Shown: positions 46,035-58,189 of the stretch, one piece after another | How the letters are laid out: each line of letters opens with the position of its first letter | How positions within the stretch are numbered: position 1 is the stretch's first letter | Source of the DNA: Siphonodentalium dalli | Lineage: Eukaryota; Mollusca; Scaphopoda; Gadilida; Siphonodentaliidae | Direction: 5' to 3' | DNA length: 64,000 bases | Assembly: GCA_032622095.1 (NCBI GenBank) | Contig: CP136067.1 | Span: 128,873,030-128,937,029, forward strand | Program-made: the position numbers and the translations under genes | Notes under the pieces: generated by a model | What the model was told of the DNA's origin: nothing | Database searches by the model: none | The model's input: the letters and a program-made list of their open reading frames with translations, nothing else

Positions 46035-46719
46035 TTAAAGGCCCACTTAATTTTCGAATCACCAGATCACATTATATACTATGGAAGCGTATTGGTGCCA
46101 CATAAAAATAAAAATTTGGGTCCCAGTATGTCCTAATTAGGAGATAGTAAGTCTAATTAGGAGATAGTAAGTCCTAATTAGGAGATACTAAGTCCTAATT
46201 AGGATACTAAGTCCTAATTAGGAGATACTATCTCCTAATTAGGACTTACTATCTCCTAATTAGGACTTACTATCTCCTAATTAGGACATACTGGGACCCA
46301 ATATGTGGCACCAATACGCTTCCATAATATACAACATATTCAATATTATACACCATTTGAAAGGGGAAGCTCCAAAACATTGTATTATCAACTTATTCAG
46401 TGTTATAAACTGGGAACATGTTGTTTTTGCCAAGGCACTAAGGTCTGTTGGTGCTTAATTTTGACACAGACTGTACTTCTCAACGGAAGGGGAATAACTA
46501 TATCTCTTAGTTTGAATTCTGCTGCATTGTGGGTTGACAAGGGGGGAGTCTTGGAATTAATCTAAGAATCTCTATCACTTAGTGGACACTCCAAGGCTAC
46601 AGCTGTTCCATATTCTGGTGGAATATATATATTTTTGGTTCCTCTTCCAAAAGGTATATAATATGAAATATGTTTTGTATAATGTTATCTGGGCATTCGA
46701 AAATTAAGTGGGCCTTTAA
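46035..46719. mobile_element. Family G MITE with a nested foldback element
   Basis: TTAAAGGCCCACTTAATTTT at the left and AAAATTAAGTGGGCCTTTAA at the right. The G sequence is interrupted after 'acattatatac' by 46082-46324 and resumes at 'atatacaacatattcaatatt'. Without the insert it matches 24996-25452 in length and order. Confidence 0.85.
46082..46324. mobile_element. Nested foldback element with CTAATTAG array, TA target
   Basis: TGGAAGCGTATTGGTGCCAC mirrors GTGGCACCAATACGCTTCCA, bordered by TA on each side (46080-46081 and 46325-46326). Inside, eight copies of CTAATTAG, mostly within TCCTAATTAGGA, are spaced about 18-22 bp with AGATAGTAAG or its mirror as spacers, turning around at the centre. 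Confidence 0.85.
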
Positions 46720-46980
46720 TATTCGTAAAAATAATAACTTTGAGCAAGATTATTCTCCATTTCTATTTGATCACCCCACCGGGGTGTTTCACATCACTTT
46801 GACGTAGAAGTGTCCAAATTTTGATACCCTAAATGTGGCTACACAATTATAAGTGTGTCTGTCACAGTCCCCTGGATAAATATACCAACTATACAAATAA
46901 ACTATACAGTATATAGTATAATATATTGGTATATTTAGTATTTTTCCACTGGAGCCTGTGTTTCGTGTTACTGTATCATG

Positions 46981-47543
46981 GTAGTGTCTAGACCAATTTT
47001 CTCGGTCTTAGGATATCGGTTGGGTGATGCTGTTTTGGACCGAGTCCCGACTTTCATTCAAAAGACGTACTGCATGCATGTACACGTGGAGCCCTGAATG
47101 TGATTAATCATCTCACATATCCGCGAATAATCTGTCTTCAAACTGATATATCATTTACTTTGAGAGAAAAAAGGTATTGTGGTGATACGATCGTTTAATG
47201 TATTGCTTACATGCATTTTATGATTGCGCTACAAATAGAAATTCTCTGGAAAACAGGGCTTTGTTTACTTTAATATATCGATGCTTTGACATTTAACGGA
47301 CCTCTGATATTATACATGTTTGATATCATCATGCTTGGGAAAGGCGGCCCTCTGTGCGTGTACAGAAAGCTTCTATTTGCCATAATCCGAAAAAATAAAA
47401 GCAAGATAGCGCCCTCCCACGGTTCTGGGCGTAAAGTCCGTTATAGCAGAGTAACGGGCTGGGACTCGGTCCAAAACAGCATCATCCCAACCGATATCCT
47501 ATAAGATGTTGTGGACCGAGAAGACTTGGTATATAGGTAGTGT
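46981..47543. mobile_element. Family N element, 70-bp terminal inverted repeats
   Basis: GTAGTGTCTAGACCAATTTT then CTCGGTC, GGATATCGGTTGGGTGATGC, TGTTTTGGACCGAGTCCC at the left is mirrored at 47460-47543. The interior of about 400 bp has a 72-codon plus frame with no transposase motif. Single copy here. Confidence 0.7.
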
Positions 47544-48137
47544 CGTAATCTAATGAAAGAACGATCGACTGTCGCTATCCGCCTCGTGAACTCCACCAAC
47601 AAACAGTTATCGGAATATCCGCTTGCTCTCGAATATAAAGTTGACTATAGTGAGTAAAGCTAAATTATATTAAGCGTGCACGAAAGGCGGAGGGGGGCAA
47701 AATTCAAGAGATAATCTCATTAGTCTTGTCATAGTACATAACTTCCGTACATAAGTGTAATATATATTTTCCAGACTATATCGATCCAGAGATGCGAAAC
47801 AGAAAGCTGGCCTCAAAGCCAATATAAATAAATTGCTAGATTTACATCAAACTTTTTCAGAGAAATGGAATATCCTATCTTATATGGTATGGCCTTAAAA
47901 GTTAATCTTTAACATTATAGCGGTACAGTGACAAGAAACTGGAGACACCCGTGGGCGTTAGGAGATATTTAGTAATGACAAGTAATAATATATTGTGACC
48001 CTGGTTTAATTCATAAGGATTAAAGCATTCTATAAGGGTATCCAAATACACAATGATATGGTGTCGGTTACAATGCATTAGTTAAGTTACATCAGCTCAA
48101 AACGAGAATGTAAAACCGCCCAGAGTGTGAGTTGTTG
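47544..48137. other. No recognisable gene
   Basis: No frames over 60 codons, no traced repeat. Confidence 0.4.
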
Positions 48138-48517
48138 TCGACAAGCCTGCAAATAGTATGTCTGTCAGTTGCAGAATGAGGTCCCCAGATGGTGAACTTA
48201 GTAACGCTACCCCACACAGCGGGCTAGTATCACAAATTTCACCCTATAGGAACCTCATTCTGTTTAGGCCCGACTGGGAAGTTTCTATATCCCCTAATTT
48301 GCAGAAGATAAAATGCATAATCAATGGGTGACCATCACCAACTTCATCTAGGGAACTTAAATCTGATCCTAGATCTCCCATAGCAGTTTAGGCCTAAGCA
48401 GAATGCGGTTCATAGAGGGTGAATTTAGTGACGCTAGCCCGCCGTGCTGGATAGCGTCACTAAATTCACCCTCTGGGGATGTCATTCTGCGAATGACAGA
48501 CACACTATTTGTCGAGA
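48138..48517. mobile_element. Family F MITE, full copy with both hairpins
   Basis: The outer mirror TCGACAA ... AAATAGTATGTCTGTCA / TGACAGACACACTATTTGTCGA encloses two hairpins (48171-48262 and 48403-48490) with the shared interior between. The second hairpin tip is CTAGCCCGCCGTGCTGGATAG. Confidence 0.7.
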
Positions 48518-48929
48518 CAATTGAACTGCATAGTTAATAGAATACTTGCATGCCTCACTTCATAACTATTTGAGAAATAACAAGTGATTCGTTTAAATCT
48601 TATTGTTGCATTCGCAATGAGCGTCAGTAATAAAATTGTTAAAGGCACCAAACTAAAGCACAATAAAATAGACAACCTTTGTTGGTATAATGTTTATATT
48701 TGTTATATGTCCCCGTCTCTGCACCTTACAGCACGATGATACACGTGTAATGCTTATAAGCGAAGTGGGGAGTTTGTTGCAGATGTTGGATTTTGTTTAC
48801 AAAACAATGGATATAAAAATTGTCAAAAGCTTGTAACTGGGGTAATATATTAACAATGTTTTGCGGTCTGTTATATTCGGGATCGAGTTATATATTTTCA
48901 AAGGGTGCGCCGCTTTAGACAATAGCTAA
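48518..48929. other. No recognisable gene
   Basis: No frames over 60 codons, no traced repeat. Confidence 0.4.
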
Positions 48930-49016
48930 ACGATAGACCAAAACTAATGTATCTTAATTTGGCTTCGTTTATGAATTAGTTACACAGTTAAGATAAATTA
49001 GTTGTTGGTCTATCGT
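48930..49016. repeat. Short foldback, 28-bp arms
   Basis: CGATAGACCAAAACTAATGT then 'atcttaa' mirrors 'ttaagat' then AAATTAGTTGTTGGTCTATCG. Loop about 30 bp. Confidence 0.6.
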
Positions 49017-49082
49017 GAACAATGGCCAAAATCAACTTACATCCTCTTGACTGTAATTAGGTGACCATATTAAAACAATATG

Positions 49083-49538
49083 TTAAAGATGCATAATCCG
49101 AATTAAGGCTCCCAAATTACTTTTTTTTTGGCTTCGGGGGTAAAACATATTTTATTCGAGTCGAGGAACTAACCCATCAAAGTTCAGAGTGATCAGATAT
49201 CGATTTTTGAAATCTATTATTTTTCACCACCCATACTTTTTAGTGGCCCAGTAAAACGTCGACGAGAAGACGGTCTCGGAACAAATTGCGGATGAAGATA
49301 GATTACTAAAAAACAAGTAGCTTTTTTGTGTCAGATATTTGACAAACCGGCAAAATTTCTTTGAAATTTGTTTGATAAATAACACGTTTTGGGCAATTTA
49401 TACTATAGTTGACTGTGGTTAGCATTATTTTTGGGCAATTAATCGATTCTGATAACTGAAGCGGCATTTAAATTGTTTTTGTTGTTATTGGAATCTGATG
49501 ATATGGGGACCATCGAATCGGATTGAGTATACCTTTAA
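49083..49538 (-). mobile_element. Family H MITE, full copy
   Basis: TTAAAGATGCATAATCCGAA to ATCGGATTGAGTATACCTTTAA, reverse orientation to 37508. The internal order is the exact mirror of that copy. TTAA at both borders. Confidence 0.75.
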
Positions 49539-50750
49539 CACATAATTGGTGCGTTAGTTATCTATCGGAGATAGTCACCTTAAATCATCACTGGGACCGC
49601 CTTGTTATAATTGAAGCAACCATTGTCTAAATAATTTCAATCATATAAATATACTTGAGTGTTACCTTCAGAAAAAAGACCTTGGTTGTGAGGTAAATGG
49701 ACACATATATACGTACAAGTCTTTAATATGTCGTGAATAATATACAAGTGGTGTATACAAATGTGACACACCGATGACCCTAGTATCAGAGTAGTCGAAC
49801 CTCTACATATTAGAGGCTCGGAAGTAGACTAGAACAAGCATGATATCTTGGGGAATTGTATTTACTTATATACCATTTGGGTGAATACATAATGAGGTGT
49901 TTGGTAATACACATCGGGATTGGTCCCGCTGTTATGGTCATTTTCTATGATCATATTTGGGAGCCGTTTTCATTGTGTGTATGTCTTGGCTGGGAGTAAG
50001 ATGTGTGAGGTTTCCTTAAGGAACCGAACACGGATATTCGAGTTTTGGTTCTACCTATATGGATACTGATATAATATACACGTAGTGTTATATGTCCTTG
50101 AATCAAGTTATGGGAATATAATGGGGCATGTGTAATTATGTCACATGGTTAGGACAGTTCGGATTTTTTTTTAAATCCGCGAAAATGAAAATTCGAGGAG
50201 AATAGCAGAACATATTGACCAGGCCCGGTTGTGGTTAAAACAGTATTGAGTCTCGTCTCCCTCTGATAACTTTCAAAGGTATTCAAACAGAATATAAAGC
50301 TAAGCAATAAGTCAGCTACCAACAAACACAAGTGGGACACCAGAGAAATCGTATATAAAGCAAACAAATCAACTCTTATATGCCTACTCTCCATTCACTT
50401 TAACAATGCTTCAAGCAAATATAATTACAAGCGATCACGGGAGCATATTGACGACAGCAAACATGGACTCCCTGTACATCTAGCATTCACCTATATTTAA
50501 ACACATAAACTGTCCATTATAAAGAACTATCGATGGGAAACATTTCTTTGTGTTTCGGGTCAAGAGGAACATGCGTGGGGCGAGTAATTTCGTTCACGCA
50601 ATGTTGTCGAAGTATGCATGCGCGTGGTTAAAGGAAATTCCACATCTGTTGCAGATGTAAGCTCGCGCGCCCTTTGGGTCGAATATGCCTCGGGATGACA
50701 ATGCAGGAATGCTTTATCGTGATATCATAGGATGTCCCCTTGACACGGCC
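49539..50750. other. No recognisable gene
   Basis: An 81-codon minus frame (50149-50394) has no motif. Near 50640 the minus strand reads AYICNRCGISFN in a short frame, a zinc-finger-like fragment with no second half. Confidence 0.3.
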
Positions 50751-50752
50751 TT

Positions 50753-50869
50753 GTCGTATGTACCGTATGGTTCGCCCGACATAACTTTTTAAACACATAT
50801 GCATGTCGGTTGTCGTCTGTACCGTATGGTTCGCCCGACATAACTTTTTAAACACATATGCATGCCGGA
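50753..50869 (+). repeat. 59-bp direct duplication
   Basis: ACCGTATGGTTCGCCCGACA then 'taactttttaaacacatatgcatg' occurs twice with identical sequence over about 45 bp. It looks recent. Confidence 0.85.
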
Positions 50870-50904
50870 TTATAGGTCACTTTGAACATTTGTCAAACTA
50901 TAAT

Positions 50905-51453
50905 TTAGGCAAAAACAAAAAACTTGTCTGTTTCCGATAACATTGGGAAAAGTTTCCAGACAGGCAGGCAGGGATTTTTGTTTTTTTTTTGCAATTTTTT
51001 TTAAAACCCTTTTTGCTGTAAGTGATATAATAGCGTATAGTTACTATCCTATGGAATATGGTAGATCAATGTGTATTGAAACTGAGGCCAAGCGTTGGAT
51101 AAAAACATGTTGTCCCTTGAATTCATTCATTCTGCAGTATAAATCTCTACGAACATTAATAACCAACTAATGTTTTGCTTTTGGGATTGGGAAAACGATC
51201 AATATTCACATTGACACTCTAACTTACTCAATGTTGGTAGAGATCTTACTGCGGAGTGAATGAATTCAAAATGTTTTTATTCAATGCTTGGCCTCAGTTT
51301 CAATACACATGGATCTACCATATTCCACGGGACCGTAACTACGTTATTATACCGCTTACAGCTGAAAGGTTCTAAAAAAAAATTGCAAAAAAAAATAAAA
51401 TCCATGCCAGTCCAATGTTATCGGAAACAGAGAAGTTTTTTGTTTTGCCCTTA
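50905..51453 (+). mobile_element. Family I MITE, internally duplicated
   Basis: TTTAGGCAAAAACAAAAAAC to 'agaagttttttgttttgcc'. Longer than the other I copies because 'tgaattcattc' and 'agatctta' blocks appear in both arm orientations. Confidence 0.6.
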
Positions 51454-52563
51454 ATACACTCGCACCAGAGCGACATTCTGAGATACATTTACAAGGGACG
51501 AAGGCGATCAAGGTTAGAATGAACTAAATAAGTAGAATTCCGCCCCTTTCGCTTTTACAGGGTATAATACCATTTAAAAAAATTCAGGCGCGCGATTGGC
51601 GTATAATATGTCAAATAAATTTACAAATTCAAGAAATGTAATATATACCTAAAAGCGAGTAAAAACGTGGGCGTTTCCAAGTCTGAAAAGCGTTCGTGTA
51701 AAAACAATGGTGGGAGATTGTGGATGTGTATTGCCTTTCGTAAGACTGTCAAATTATGTGCAAAAAGTGGGGTAGTGTGCATGGAAACCGTATGTTAATT
51801 TTTGAAAAAAGGCATGGCTCGAAAGTTACTCCTCTGTGCGAACATATGCGAAAGGGTTGGTCTTCATGACGCATGCATCGTGCACTTCGGAACTCGGGGA
51901 TTTAGTGTGGGCGTGGTCAAACTTTAACACTGTGGCCTATATATTGAAAACATTTAGTTCCTTCTAACCACAAGGCATTGGCAGATCAGTGTTATTCCCG
52001 ATCAATTCGCCCGTTCTTTCCATAATCGCGCCCAATAAACGATCAGTCGATAATATCCCTTCATTCACAAATCGCAGAATGAACGTGGCACGAAATTGGT
52101 TTTCGTGACTCTTTTGTTAAAATGACAGACCACGCAAACTTGTAATCTGATAGTGAAACAAATTATTCAGAATCATGAAACTATACACGATCGTAAACCA
52201 CTTGTGGCTGAATATAAAATGCTTGCCCTGGCACTCGAGAGCCTGCGGTATTTAGCATTTCGTGACTTTAGAGTAGCTACGCGTGTGGATCTGGACCTTT
52301 GACATTAATATCGAATTACATAGATCGATAAAAATCGCGGAATATATGAAGCGGACAGGCCATACGGCAGGTGAAGATCAATCAAACCGGATATAAGGAC
52401 TTGGACTGCTCGCCGTGCAACAATCTTGATATGAGTATCGCGTGGTGAATTATTGAATATGTTACTATAAATACAATTGTTTGTGTTCAAGTACTATGTC
52501 CGAGTAGTAATGAACATTATGTCTGGCGTAGGATAAGGAATTTACACTGCACGCATCACGCTT
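51454..52563. other. No recognisable gene
   Basis: No frame over 65 codons and no traced repeat in 1.1 kb; the composition is less AT-rich than the surroundings. Confidence 0.4.
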
Positions 52564-53032
52564 GTATATATGGAAGATCATGCCATGAATCTCTACTCTG
52601 ACTATAACGTTCGTAGAACTCATATTCCACCAGTATAATACCAAGGAACTCTTTCTTAATAATGTAATAGGTGAAGGTCCCAACTCGAACTTTCACGATT
52701 TAAGTGACTTTGTGAGCGATTTTACTTTGCGTTTCTTGCAATTGTATATGTAATTTCTCCTGGGTAATTAATTGAATGTTTATTGCGATATCGGCTCACA
52801 CAAGTCACATAAAAACATGAAATTTCGAGTTGGGACCTTCCTCTATACAGTGAAGTACGTTATTAAGGAACAGATAGTAATTAAGAAATATAATCTCCGT
52901 GTTATTTTTTTCGACTTATTAAGGTTCCCTGTCACAAACTTCAAAAAGTTCCCAGGTTTTGTACTGGTGGAATATGATCTCTACGTGCGTTAGCCATGTA
53001 TAGTAGAGATTCATGGCGTGATCTAGTATATA
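52564..53032. mobile_element. Family J element
   Basis: GTATATATGGAAGATCATGC, 'catgaatctctact' at the left mirrors 'agtagagattcatggcgtgatc' and TAGTATATATGG at the right. The left arm lacks about 50 bp seen in 39503. A 73-codon plus frame inside is element sequence. Confidence 0.65.
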
Positions 53033-53360
53033 TGGTTGCTGTAGTAGATGCTCCAGAAGCTTTTTCGCCTTCCAATACTGTCTCCTTGGCACATATATTA
53101 CTAAATATAGCTACATGTAGTATACAGGTGTGTTGAATCGACGGAAGGGCCAATGGGGCAACATGCTAGCCATGAGAGGGCCATGCTTTTGATGAAGGGG
53201 ACGTTGTTGAGGGAACATGCACCATGTGCGTTGGAAGCACTCGGGGTAAAGGATAATCACTCTTTAAACGGTGAATCAGTAATACATGTGGACAGGACAA
53301 CAAACATGCACAAATCAACAGCATATATAAAGCACTTTAAATGATTTACGTCATATTACG
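53033..53360. other. No recognisable gene
   Basis: A 63-codon plus frame (53153-53344) has no motif. Confidence 0.3.
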
Positions 53361-53715
53361 CTGCAGAATGAGGTCCACAGAGGGTGAATTTAGTGACGCT
53401 TTAGCATTACCAAATTCGGACAAATTCACACTCTGGGAACCTCATTCTGATTAGGCCTCAACTGCTACGGGAGACATAGGCTCAGATTGAAGTTCCCCAG
53501 TTGAAGTTGCTGATGTTCACAAATTAGTACCTCGAGTATGCAATTTATTTTCTGCAAGTTAGGGGATATACATATAGTGTAGAAACTGAACAGAAGGGAA
53601 AATGTAACGGGAAACAATCTTAATTTGAGACAATAGAATATTCCTATAGAATATAATCACCAAATTCACTCTCTGTGAACCTTATTATGCAAATGTCAGA
53701 CCAACTAATCTGACT
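53361..53715. mobile_element. Family F MITE, diverged
   Basis: The hairpin GCAGAATGAGGTCCACAGAG ... CTGGGAACCTCATTCTGA, then the interior 'gggagacataggctcagatt', then a decayed right hairpin ending 'ttatgcaaatgtcagac'. Confidence 0.6.
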
Positions 53716-54189
53716 AAATCAAGGCTTGCTTACGTCCCCATCTGTCCCCATTCAACAATTGGTCATATATAGCGATGCTGTTGTCGCGCAACGCAGTTTT
53801 AAATACAATACGTTGATATATACCAACACACCGTTGCACCGTATATTTATAACCACGAGATGGCGACTAATTTAACGTTACGTGTTGGTAAATACAAATT
53901 AGAATGTAATTAGCATGTTTTGGCTCTAAATTTAAGTTCTAACCAAACGTTTGTTCTTGCATACACTCCCGTCTGTCCACAACTCTGGGATCATTGTTGC
54001 TATTGGCGCCCAGCGCTGTTTTAAACACAACACGTATATATTGATATAGCGAGTACTCAAGTACCAATTTTCCGAACCTGTGTATAGTACCAAAGTACTC
54101 GAACACCATGGCAAAGCGATACGTACATCGTTACTGTCTTTCTGGCTGGGAAAGACGCATCCATGATTCAAATTTGGCCTATAGCTCCA
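53716..54189. repeat. Old direct duplication, no gene
   Basis: Two blocks of about 240 bp (53720 and 53940) share 'ccgtctgtcc', 'gttttaaa.aca.aac' and 'tataccaa', so this is a diverged tandem duplication. A minus frame of 86 codons has no motif. Confidence 0.4.
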
Positions 54190-54352
54190 CAAGCTCCATG
54201 CAGAGTTCAGTCCCCTATGCAGGACTTACCACTGCCAACACATACACGTAATGTGAAGAAACGTCGCATTTATTTATTGGAGATTTTTGTAGTTTACACT
54301 TCATTCTGCATTATTCTGAGAAACTGAACTATCCATAATCATTTGAAAATGG
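54190..54352 (+). mobile_element. Family A MITE, left half, joined to a satellite
   Basis: CAAGCTCCATGCAGAGTTCA through 'tgtgaagaaacgtcgcattt' and 'ctgcattattctgagaaact' to 'catttgaaaatggt' follows the 21783 copy. At the next base the 30-bp satellite begins. The right half was not found after the array. Confidence 0.8.
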
Positions 54353-56190
54353 TAATCACCGCGACACACCATGGATCACCGTTAATCACCGCGGCACACC
54401 ATGGATCACCCTCAATCACCGCGACACACCATGGATCACCGTTAATCACCGCGACACAACATGGATCACCGTTAATCACCGCGACACAACACGAATCACC
54501 GTTAATAACCGCACCACACCATGATATACCGTTAATCACCGCGACACACCATGGATGACCGTTAATCACCACGACACACCATGGATCACCGTTAATCACC
54601 GCGACACACCATGGATCACCGTTAATCACCGCGACACACCATGGCTCACCGTTAATCACCGCGGCACACCATGCATGAATCACCGTTAATCACCGCGACA
54701 CACCATGAATCACCGTTAATCACCACGACACACCATGAATCACCGTTAATCACCGCGACACACTATGGGTCACCGGTAATCACCGCGACACATCATGCAT
54801 GAATCACCGTTAATTACCACGACACACCATCAATCACCGTTAATCACCACGACAAACCATGAATCACCGTTAATCACCACGACATATGATGGATCACCGG
54901 TAATCACCGCGACATATCATGGATCACCGTTAATCACCGCGACACATCATGGATCACCGGTAATCACCACGACACACCATGAATCACCGTTAATCACCAC
55001 GACACACCATGAATCACCGTTAATCACCACGACACACCATGAATCACCGTTAATCACCACGACATATCATGGATCACAGTTAATCACCGCGACATATCAT
55101 GGATCACCGTTAATCACCGCGACACACCATGGATCACCGGTAATCACCACGACACACCATGAATCACCGTTAATCACCACGACACACCATGGATCACCGT
55201 TAATCACCGCGACATATCATGGATCACCGTTAATCACCCGACATACCATGGATCACCGTTAATCACCGCGACACACCATGGATCACCGGTAATCACCCGA
55301 CATACCATGGATCACCGTTAATCACCGCGACACACCATGAATCACCGTTAATCACCGCGACACACCATGGATCACCGTTAATCACCGCGACACACCATGA
55401 ATCACCGTTAATAACCGCGACACACCATGAATCACTGTTAATCACCGCGACACAACATGGATGACCGTTAATCACCACGACACACCATGAATCACCGTTA
55501 ATCACCACGACATATCATGGATCACCGTTAATCACCACGACATATCATGGATCACCGTTAATCACCGCGACATATCATGGATCACCGTTAATCACCGCGA
55601 CACACCATGGATCACCGGTAATCACCACGACACACCATGAATCACCGTTAATCACCACGACACACCATGGATCACCGGTAGTCACCGCGACACACCATGG
55701 ATCACCGGTAATCACCCGACATACCATGGATCACCGTTAATCACCGCGACATATCATGAATCACCGTTAATCACCGCGACACACCATTAATCACCGTTAA
55801 TCACCGCGACACACCATGAATCACCATTAATAACCGCGACACACCATGAATCACTGTTAATCACCGCGACACAACATGGATGACCGTTAATCACCGCGAC
55901 ATACCATGGATGACCGTTAATCACCGCGACACACCATGGATCACCGTTAATCACCGCGACACACCATGGATCACCGTTAATCACCGCGACACACCATGGA
56001 TCACCGGTAATCACCGCGACACACCATGGATCACCGGTAATCACCCGACACACCATGAATCACCGTTAATCACCGCGACACACCGTATATCACCGTTAAT
56101 CACCGCGACACACCATGAATCACCGCGACACACCATAGATCACCGTTCATCACCGCGACTCACCATGGATCACCGATAATCAACGGGAGA
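54353..56190 (+). repeat. 30-bp satellite, about 60 units
   Basis: The unit starts ATCACCGTTAATCACCGCGA and continues 'cacaccatgg'. Because 30 is a multiple of 3, long frames appear on both strands: ITATHHGSPL (plus, up to 155 codons) and GDPWCVAVIN (minus). Units of 28-29 bp ('cacccgacatacc') break the frame at least five times, and no start, signal or splice sites are seen, so coding is unlikely. Variants (GCGACATATCATGG, ACGACACACCATGA) recur in blocks, showing multi-unit amplification. Confidence 0.95.
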
Positions 56191-57086
56191 CTTCTATATA
56201 TATGCAACGTTAATCGTACTGCATAGGTTTACAATTTCAACAAATTATCATTGTCGCGGTAATTAAAAGTTTGAACAAGACAATTATCAATAATACTGTT
56301 ATAATATAGATGGATGTGGCATAATATATTCTACATGTAAGTATAGTTGTCGGTGTATTGCTGCGATTCTCAGATTTTTGTGGAGCTATATATGGTCAGT
56401 CTGCAGGATTTCTGTCCATTTATATTAATCCGCTCCACATAATTACCTTGGATCTTGGTGATCGGGGTATCCCCGGTGTTCAGTGTTTTGCTTATTGCAC
56501 ACTATATACGTAATGTGCGTTGATGTAGCAAGTACATGAGCACCATTGGTGCCATATATAGAACCAAAAACATGGGATTGTGCCCAATTCAGTGTTACTT
56601 ACTGACTGCTGGCAATGAAGGAATGTTGGCCTAATATTATATGCTACGTCTTAATTATACTTGATATTTCTTGGCTGTGAATCTTACCGGAAAAAATGAA
56701 CTGATATCCTACTTCCGTTGTTACTGATAATGAGGCATTGTTTAATCCAAAGGCCACCCGCGCATGGCTGGAGCAAACAAAAATCACACAGTGGTACATT
56801 CATAGATCAAAGCAAACCACAAGCATTGATAAGTAATTACCTAAAACCAGCTCACAGTACGAAATTGCATAAGTACGTTTTATGTGAATGCCATTAGCCA
56901 AATCAACATGTATGTTTAGCCTCATGGTATCGGAGTTACGAGGGCTGTAGTGATAGTTTGGCACATTCGACAAAATTCATCACAGCGTATTGTACTCCAG
57001 ACGGTGTGTGGGGGCGTCCGAAAAATATATACTCGTGTCTGTTGATGCTTTCCAGTCAAATAGGCACTTGTGCGGTTGTGCCAAAG
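56191..57086. other. No recognisable gene
   Basis: No frame over 60 codons, no traced repeat. Confidence 0.4.
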
Positions 57087-57160
57087 GTACACCATGTCAT
57101 GTATCTCTACTATATGGCTGTATAGAGATCATATTCCACCAGTTAAAGTCTTGGTATGCC
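57087..57160. mobile_element. Family J arm fragment
   Basis: 'accatgtcatgtatctctac' and 'agagatcatattccaccagt' match the outer arm of J only. Confidence 0.5.
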
Positions 57161-58189
57161 CTGCTCTAAATAAACCAACGTATGACGCGTATGATCTGGC
57201 AATCTCTTACCGACAAATAACTCACAGTAACAATTAAATTGCTATTAAATTATTATATAAAATCTAATAATATCACCGAATTAATGGGCGAAACACGAAA
57301 CTTTGTTACGTATAAAACAATTGACTACACTGTTAATGCGGTGCTACAGTTCTCTCTGTGGAACGTGACACTCACTGTCATGCCAAATGTAATACGAGAT
57401 ATGCAATGTAATAAATACTAAGGTATAAGTAGACAAAATAGTTCCACGCAAATCTGGTAATTATTTGGGAAACTCATTATATATGGACCGGTTTGAACAC
57501 GTTTACGTGATCAGTCTGTAGTGTAAGCGAAATTTTTTTTATTGAACACCTATTGTCTACAATTTACAAGAATCATGTATATTACTGGTATTTGGACACC
57601 GTCGATGCCGCGAGAGATGTTATTATAGCGACGCCGTGGGAGCTTGATGACCCGGAAGTAGAAGCTTTGGACTCGAAACTAATGTTGGTGAAATAACTAA
57701 CAAAGTGTTATATTATTGGCAAAATTGTGCCCTTGTTGTATACAGCAAAACATTGTAAATTATTTTTATTCCATCTTTCTGAATTCAGGGACATACATGT
57801 ATCTAGACTCATGCACCTGGTGTCATTATTTCCGACATGACGTGCCCACCTTTGATAAATAGACCAGCATTTGGGGGGGGGGGGCTGATGTTACATATCG
57901 CCATAATCCTCGTCACAAGATCACTGACTGTGCTGGAAATGTTATTTATAATAACATACTGGAGTTAATCTAAGTTGTGTTGTTCAATGCGTATAGTGGG
58001 CGTATGTCTATGGAAAAATGTAGCGTCGTGGAATGGCTGTTATATATATAAAAATGTGTGGGCTAAATAAAACTGACATACCCTTGGGATGGAGTGCAAT
58101 GGAGGTATATTGTAGCTAACACAGCTGGTTGTTGTGGCGGTGATTAAATGTTGGAATCTTGACAAATTACACGGCTGACTTTTTATTAC
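57161..58189. other. No recognisable gene
   Basis: A 60-codon plus frame (57239-57421) without a motif; a G run at 57873-57884. Confidence 0.35.

Noticed and set aside
50600-50720. Zinc-finger-like AYICNRCGISFN on the minus strand
   Set aside because: The frame is about 40 codons, with stops on both sides and no second pair of zinc ligands at the proper spacing.
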